The notes under the pieces: model-generated
The model's database searches: none
The model's input: only the letters and a program-made list of their open reading frames with translations
What the model was told of the DNA's origin: nothing
Origin: Parapusillimonas granuli
GTDB lineage: Bacteria > Pseudomonadota > Gammaproteobacteria > Burkholderiales > Burkholderiaceae_B
Length of the DNA stretch: 64,000 nt
Reading direction: 5' to 3'
Assembly: GCF_013416525.1 (NCBI RefSeq)
Contig: NZ_JACCEM010000003.1
Span: 310,001 to 374,000 of the forward strand
Made by a program: the position numbers and the translations under genes
Part shown: piece after piece, positions 59,683 through 64,000 of the stretch
How positions within the stretch are numbered: the stretch's first letter is position 1
Layout: every line of letters starts with the position of its first letter

Positions 59683-60096
59683 ATGCGTGAAGAATTCAAT
59701 ACCGAGCTGTTTGCCAAGGGCCTCAAGAATCGCCAGGAAGTGCTTGGCGCCGAGCACGTCCAGAAATCCCTCGATGCGGCCGACGACTTCACCGCCGACA
59801 TGCAGAAACTCGTCACCGAATGGTGCTGGGGCGAACTCTGGAGCCGCCCGGGCCTGGACCGGCGCACGCGCAGCATCATCAACCTGGCCATGCTCTCGGC
59901 CTTGAACCGGCCGCACGAAATCCGGCTGCACGCGCGCGGCGCCCTGAACAACGGCTTGACGCCGGCCGACATCAAGGAAATCTTCCTGCACGTGGCCATT
60001 TATTGCGGGGTGCCCGCCGCGCTCGACGGCATGAAAGTCGCCGCGGAAGTCATTGCCGAAGAAAAAGCGCGCCGCGCCGGCGCAGGGGCGCAATGA
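59683..60096 (+). CDS. Carboxymuconolactone decarboxylase (PcaC/CMD) family protein
   Basis: 137 residues of the AhpD-like fold without the CxxC redox motif. The PcaC pattern is clear: WCWGELWSRPGLDRRTRSII, ALNRPHEIRLHARGALNNGL and HVAIYCGVPAALDGMK. PcaC decarboxylates 4-carboxymuconolactone in the protocatechuate route; many homologues act elsewhere. No other pca gene is nearby, so this is assigned only to family. CAGGAG upstream of the ATG. First gene of an operon; its stop overlaps the next start (ATGA). Confidence 0.9.
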   Translation: MREEFNTELFAKGLKNRQEVLGAEHVQKSLDAADDFTADMQKLVTEWCWGELWSRPGLDRRTRSIINLAMLSALNRPHEIRLHARGALNNGLTPADIKEIFLHVAIYCGVPAALDGMKVAAEVIAEEKARRAGAGAQ

Positions 60097-61013
60097 TGGC
60101 CGCGCCCAAACCCCGGGTCGGCCTGGTGGGCGTGGGCGCCATGGGCGCCCCCATGGCGGCTTGCCTGATCAAAGCCGGCTACCAGGTCTCCGTCTTCGAC
60201 AGCAACGCGCAGCGCGCCGCCGCGTTTGCGCAAGAACACGGCTTGCGGCCGGCCGAATCCCTGGTGGGCCTGGCCGGGCAGTCGGACGCCGTGATCACCA
60301 TATTGCCCAACAGCGCCATCGTCGAAGAAGTCTTGTTCGGCCAGGGCGGCATGGCCCCGGCGCTGCGGCGCGGCGCCGTGGTCATCGAAATGACGTCGGG
60401 CGTTCCCAGCAAGACGGTGGCGTTCAGCGAGCGCCTGGCGCGGCAGGGCGTGGCGCTGTTCGATGCGCCGGTGTCCGGCGGCGTGCCGCGCGCGCGCACC
60501 GGCGAGCTCACCATCATGGCGGGCGGCGAACAACGCGACATCGACGCCGCCATGCCGATTCTTTCGGCGCTGGGCAAGGTGATCCACACCGGGCGCATCG
60601 GCACCGGCCACGCCATGAAGGCGCTGAACAACCTCGTGTCCTCGGCCGGGTTCCTCATCGGCATCGAGGCCCTGCTGATCGGGTCCCGGTTCGGCATAGA
60701 CCCGGCCACCATGGTCGACGTCCTGAACGTATCCACGGGCATGAACAACAGCACCCAGAAGAAGTTCAAGCAGTACGTGCTGTCGCGCAAGTTCGACTCG
60801 GGCTTCGCCATGGCGCTCATGGTCAAGGACTTGACCATCGCGCTGGGCATTGCGCACGAAAACGACGTCAACGCGCCGTTTGCGGAGCTGTGCCGCAATC
60901 TGTGGGCCGGGGCCGGCGCCATCCTGGGCCCGCAGGCCGACCATACCGCCGTCGCGCTGCTCAGCGAACAGCTGGCCGGCACCCAGATCGGCAATACCGC
61001 CGCGCCGTCGTGA
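60093..61013 (+). CDS. NAD(P)-dependent beta-hydroxyacid dehydrogenase (3-hydroxyisobutyrate/tartronate semialdehyde reductase family)
   Basis: 306 residues starting MMAAPKPRVGLVGVGAMGAP (GxGxxG nucleotide site). Substrate-binding segment FDAPVSGGVPRARTGELTIM and catalytic Lys176 in GHAMKALNN are intact. It interconverts a 3-hydroxy acid and its semialdehyde or keto form in the cytoplasm. Translationally coupled to the CMD gene. Exact substrate open. Confidence 0.92.
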   Translation: MMAAPKPRVGLVGVGAMGAPMAACLIKAGYQVSVFDSNAQRAAAFAQEHGLRPAESLVGLAGQSDAVITILPNSAIVEEVLFGQGGMAPALRRGAVVIEMTSGVPSKTVAFSERLARQGVALFDAPVSGGVPRARTGELTIMAGGEQRDIDAAMPILSALGKVIHTGRIGTGHAMKALNNLVSSAGFLIGIEALLIGSRFGIDPATMVDVLNVSTGMNNSTQKKFKQYVLSRKFDSGFAMALMVKDLTIALGIAHENDVNAPFAELCRNLWAGAGAILGPQADHTAVALLSEQLAGTQIGNTAAPS

Positions 61014-61055
61014 TCCACCCCGAAGGCGCGGTCGACACCATCAAAGGAGATGACA

Positions 61056-62057
61056 ATGAAGAAGACGATAGCCATGGCTGTATTCGCCGCGGCGGCCGCC
61101 CTGCCGCTGGGCGCGCAGGCCGAAGTCAGCAAGCTGAACATTCCTCTGGGGGCGGGCGGCTTCGGCTTCCTTCCGCTGCACATGATGAAGGAGCACAAGC
61201 TGATCGAAAAACACGCCGAGAAAGCCGGCCAGAAGGTCACCGTCAACTGGGCGAACATCGGCGGGCCGTCCGTCATGATCGACGCGCTGCTGTCGGGTTC
61301 CGCGGACTTCATCTCGGCCGGGCCGCCTTCCTTCCTGCTGCTGTGGGACCGCACCAAGGGCACGGCGAACGTGAAAGGCGTGGCCGCGATGAGCTCCATG
61401 CCCATGTACCTGAACGCCCGCGCGCCCCATCTCAAGTCGCTGGATGACCTGAAGGAAGGCGACAAGATCGCGGTCACTTCCGTGAAGTCGTCCATCCCGT
61501 CCATCGTGATGCAAATGTACGCGGTCAAAAAATACGGCAAGGACCAGGCGTTCCGGTTCGACCCCTACACCGTCACCATGAATCACGGTGATGCGGCTTC
61601 GGCGCTGATTTCCGGCAGCGGCAGCATTGCGGCGCACTATGCCTCTTCGCCCCTGGCCGAGCGCGAGATGAAGACCAAGGGCATACGCACCATCCAGAAT
61701 TCGGACGACGTCATGGGCGGGTCCACCACCTTCACCATGGTGTCCACCACCACCCGCTTCCACGATCAAAACCCCAAGGTATACGCGGCCTTCGTCGCGG
61801 CGCTGCAAGAGGCCCAGGAAATGATCAAGGCCGACAAGGAAGCCGCGGCCAAGGTCCTGATCGAATCGATGGGCGGCAGCGGCGCCGTGCCCGACATGGT
61901 GGAGATCCTGAACAATCCATCCACCAAATACACGGCCAAGCCGGAGAACGTCATGAAATACGCCGCCTTCATGCACGAGATCAAATCGATCAAGAACCGG
62001 CCCGAGAAGCTCGAAGACCTGTTCTTCCCCGGCCCCGCCGTGTCGCAAGGAAACTGA
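61056..62057 (+). CDS. ABC transporter substrate-binding protein (NMT1/SsuA-TauA type)
   Basis: 333 residues from ATG 61056; ATG 61050 is also in frame but sits directly against the AAAGGAG (61043-61049). Signal peptide MKKTIAMAVFAAAAALPLGA cleaved near AQA-EV. Mature part: LNIPLGAGGFGFLPLHMMKE, VNWANIGGPSVMIDALLSGS. The family brings in sulfonates, pyrimidine precursors, nitriles and aromatic acids. It works with the ATPase and permease encoded next. Confidence 0.92.
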   Translation: MKKTIAMAVFAAAAALPLGAQAEVSKLNIPLGAGGFGFLPLHMMKEHKLIEKHAEKAGQKVTVNWANIGGPSVMIDALLSGSADFISAGPPSFLLLWDRTKGTANVKGVAAMSSMPMYLNARAPHLKSLDDLKEGDKIAVTSVKSSIPSIVMQMYAVKKYGKDQAFRFDPYTVTMNHGDAASALISGSGSIAAHYASSPLAEREMKTKGIRTIQNSDDVMGGSTTFTMVSTTTRFHDQNPKVYAAFVAALQEAQEMIKADKEAAAKVLIESMGGSGAVPDMVEILNNPSTKYTAKPENVMKYAAFMHEIKSIKNRPEKLEDLFFPGPAVSQGN

Positions 62058-62082
62058 TCGCCCGCCCCGGAGACCGCCGCTC

Positions 62083-62871
62083 ATGCCTCATACCGCAACG
62101 CCGCTCCTGTCCGTGCAAGGCGTAACCCTGCGCTACCGCACGAAAGACCACCTGGTCACGGCCACCTATCGGGTCAGCTTCGACGTCCATCGTTCCGACC
62201 GCTACGTCATCGTGGGGCAGTCGGGCTGCGGCAAGTCCACGCTCCTGAAGGCGGTGGGCGGCTACCTGCCCACGGTGGAAGGGTATATCCGGCTCAATGG
62301 CGCGGAAATCACCAAGCCGGGCCCGGACAGGGTCATGGTGTTCCAGGAGTTCGACCAGCTCCTGCCCTGGAAGACCGTCAAGGAAAACGTGGTGTTCGCG
62401 CTCACGGCCAGCGGCCGACTGGACCGCAAGGCCGCGGCCGAGAAAGCCATGCACTTCATCGACAAGGTCAATTTGTCCGACTTCGCCGACAGCCTGCCGC
62501 ACACGCTTTCGGGGGGCATGAAGCAGCGCGTGGCCATCGCCCGCGGCATGGCGATGGAGCCCGAGATCCTGCTGATGGACGAACCCTTCGCCGCGCTCGA
62601 CGCGCTGACCCGCGCCAAAATGCAGGAAGAGCTGCTGCAGCTCTGGGAGGACACCCGCTTCACCGTGCTGTTCGTCACGCACTCCATTCCCGAAGCGGTC
62701 AGGATAGGCAGCAGGATCCTGCTGCTGAGCCCCCATCCCGGGCAGGTCCGCGCCGAACTGAACAGCGAGGGGGTCGACGCGGCCGGCCCCGACGGCAAGC
62801 TGCTGAGCCAGCGGATCGAGGACCTGCTCTTCGAGGAAGACGCAACGCAAGGGAGGATGGCGCATGTCTGA
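62083..62871 (+). CDS. ABC transporter ATP-binding protein (SsuB/TauB type)
   Basis: 262 residues. Walker A VGQSGCGKSTLLKAVGG, Q-loop MVFQEFDQLLPWKTVKENV, signature LSGGMKQRVAIARG, Walker B ILLMDEPFAALD, H-loop FVTHSIPEAVRIG: a complete nitrate/sulfonate/taurine-type ATPase. It overlaps the permease gene by 8 bp, showing tight coupling. Confidence 0.94.
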   Translation: MPHTATPLLSVQGVTLRYRTKDHLVTATYRVSFDVHRSDRYVIVGQSGCGKSTLLKAVGGYLPTVEGYIRLNGAEITKPGPDRVMVFQEFDQLLPWKTVKENVVFALTASGRLDRKAAAEKAMHFIDKVNLSDFADSLPHTLSGGMKQRVAIARGMAMEPEILLMDEPFAALDALTRAKMQEELLQLWEDTRFTVLFVTHSIPEAVRIGSRILLLSPHPGQVRAELNSEGVDAAGPDGKLLSQRIEDLLFEEDATQGRMAHV

Positions 62872-63748
62872 AACCGCGGCCAAGCCTGTTTCACCTGTTC
62901 CACGCGAGGAAATCGTCAACACGATAGAAGACAGGGGATACGGCATCATCGAGAAGCCCTTGAGCGTCTGGGAAAGGCTGCTGGACAACGGCGTCTTCCG
63001 CAAGGCCGTCATGCTGGCGCTGCTGGCGCTCGTCTGGGAAGCCTATGCCCGCTGGTCGGGCAATCCGCTGCTGTTCCCCACCTTCGTCGCCACCGTGCGG
63101 GCCTTCTTCAATGGCATCCTGACCGGGACCCTGCTGCACGCCACCTGGACGTCGATCTCTTTATTGCTGCAAGGCTATGCCGCGGGCCTGGCCATCGCCG
63201 CGCTGTTCACGGCCTTCGCCAGCGCCACCCGCGTGGGGGCCGACCTGCTCGAAACGCTGACGTCCATGTTCAACCCCTTGCCCTCCATCGCGCTGCTGCC
63301 GCTGTCGATGATCTGGTTCGGCCTGGGCAACGCCAGCATCGTTTTCGTGCTGATCCACGCGGTATTGTGGGCGGTGGCCCTGAACACCCATTCGGGCTTC
63401 CGCTCCGTGAGCCCGACCTGGCGCATGGTGGGCCGCAACTACGGCCTGACCGGCTTGCGCTATGTGTGCAAGATCCTCATCCCGGGCGCCTTTCCCAGCA
63501 TCCTCACCGGCATGAAGATAGGCTGGGCGTTCGCCTGGCGCACCCTGATCGCGGCCGAGCTCGTCTTCGGCTCCAGCTCGGGCTCGGGCGGCCTGGGCTG
63601 GTACATATTCCAGAACAAGAACATGCTCGACATTCCCAACGTATTCGCGGGGCTGCTGACGGTCATACTGTTCGGCCTGCTGGTCGAGAACCTGATCTTC
63701 CGCGTCGTCGAACAGCGCACCATCGGGCGCTGGGGCATGCAGATCTGA
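62864..63748 (+). CDS. ABC transporter permease (SsuC/TauC type)
   Basis: 294 residues with a hydrophilic N-terminus of about 45 residues and about six hydrophobic segments. EAA-type loop near SPTWRMVGRNYGLTGLRYVC; also LPLSMIWFGLGNASIVFVL and GWAFAWRTLIAAELVFGSSS, typical of the family. Inner-membrane pore of the importer with the preceding two gene products. Its stop overlaps the next ATG by 1 bp. Confidence 0.93.
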   Translation: MSETAAKPVSPVPREEIVNTIEDRGYGIIEKPLSVWERLLDNGVFRKAVMLALLALVWEAYARWSGNPLLFPTFVATVRAFFNGILTGTLLHATWTSISLLLQGYAAGLAIAALFTAFASATRVGADLLETLTSMFNPLPSIALLPLSMIWFGLGNASIVFVLIHAVLWAVALNTHSGFRSVSPTWRMVGRNYGLTGLRYVCKILIPGAFPSILTGMKIGWAFAWRTLIAAELVFGSSSGSGGLGWYIFQNKNMLDIPNVFAGLLTVILFGLLVENLIFRVVEQRTIGRWGMQI

Positions 63749-64000
63749 TGGCGGCCCTGGCTCGCACACTGGCCGAATTCGTGGTGTCCGTCCCCGCCGG
63801 CGCCATTCCGGCGCTGGCCATGGAGCGCGCCAAGATGAGCCTGGCCAGCACCATCGCCAGCGCCGCCATGGGCCAGGACATCCCCTCGGCGCGCATCGTG
63901 CGCGGCCTGGAGCTCGAAGAGGGCGGGGCCGGGCAGGCAAGCGTATGGTTCCAGGGCGCCCGCCTGCCGCTCACCAGGGCGGTGCGCGTGAACGCCGTGG
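63748..64000 (+). CDS. MmgE/PrpD family protein, N-terminal part, cut by window end
   Basis: 84 codons are visible: MAALARTLAEFVVSVPAGAI, then MERAKMSLASTIASAAMGQD, the usual start of the PrpD helical domain. The start overlaps the permease stop (TGATG), so it belongs to the same operon. It would be the third family member in this window; catalytic regions lie beyond the edge. Confidence 0.75.
   Translation, partial: MAALARTLAEFVVSVPAGAIPALAMERAKMSLASTIASAAMGQDIPSARIVRGLELEEGGAGQASVWFQGARLPLTRAVRVNAV

Noticed and set aside
59683-60096. Carboxymuconolactone decarboxylase as a sign of a protocatechuate pathway.
   Set aside because: No pcaB, pcaD, pcaGH or pcaIJ homologue is nearby; only family-level assignment is justified.
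1-64000. CRISPR arrays, tRNA or rRNA genes, transposases, phage genes, attachment sites.
   Set aside because: Looked for repeats, cloverleaf-like stretches and characteristic protein motifs on both strands; none seen.

Overview
The window is uniformly GC-rich, densely coded DNA with no rRNA, tRNA, CRISPR array, insertion sequence or prophage that I can see. The mix of genes points to a metabolically versatile betaproteobacterium of the Alcaligenaceae (Bordetella/Achromobacter/Alcaligenes type): Bug-family tripartite-transporter receptors, CaiB/BaiF CoA-transferases, MmgE/PrpD proteins, an ArgP/ArgO pair, PutA with an N-terminal DNA-binding domain, and a 483-residue D-aminoacylase very like that of Alcaligenes. 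This assignment is an inference from gene content. No gene-free stretch exceeds 300 bases; the longest gaps (2027-2289, 10420-10688, 37102-37379, 50871-51100) are promoter regions.

Layout. 1-5201: a branched-chain-amino-acid-type ABC uptake operon (minus strand) faces a flavin reductase / acyl-CoA-dehydrogenase-like monooxygenase / RidA-like / Crp-Fnr regulator operon (plus strand). Two GTAT-N6-ATAC dyads lie between them, each centred about 41.5-42.5 bp from a candidate start site of one operon. 5239-10419: argO/argP, an MFS transporter, a CoA-transferase and a pirin. 10689-22296: a long plus-strand operon with an FAD oxidoreductase, RidA, an M81 (MlrC-like) peptidase, a five-gene oligopeptide ABC transporter, D-aminoacylase, N-carbamoyl-D-amino acid amidohydrolase and an XRE-cupin regulator; it looks like uptake and breakdown of D-amino-acid derivatives. 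22274-33669: two MFS transporters, dodecin, parvulin, an orphan MotA/MotB-like pair, putA with an operator, an Ldh-type dehydrogenase and a Fur-box-preceded siderophore-interacting protein.

33736-50395: two divergent operons from an AT-rich 278-bp promoter region. On the minus strand are a CoA-transferase, a MaoC-like protein and two enoyl-CoA hydratase homologues. On the plus strand are a MaoC-like protein, an acyl-CoA dehydrogenase, MmgE/PrpD, a Bug receptor, an alpha/beta hydrolase, an enoyl-CoA hydratase/isomerase, an AtuA split over two genes, and both subunits of a biotin-dependent acyl-CoA carboxylase. Two overlapping IclR genes follow. This looks like a complete acyl-CoA catabolic route of unknown substrate, related to but distinct from the acyclic-terpene (atu) and leucine/isovalerate (liu) pathways.

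50451-56413: an Hsp20 gene with a heat-shock-type promoter, a dienelactone hydrolase, then LysR divergent from a Bug receptor, a second D-aminoacylase-family amidohydrolase and a RutE-like nitroreductase. 56384-64000: a metallo-beta-lactamase-fold lactonase, a GntR/FCD regulator and an MmgE/PrpD gene (minus), divergent from carboxymuconolactone decarboxylase, a 3-hydroxyisobutyrate-dehydrogenase-like enzyme, an NMT1-type ABC transporter and a further MmgE/PrpD gene that runs off the end. A shared operator-like sequence upstream of the lactonase and in the divergent promoter region suggests one GntR regulon.
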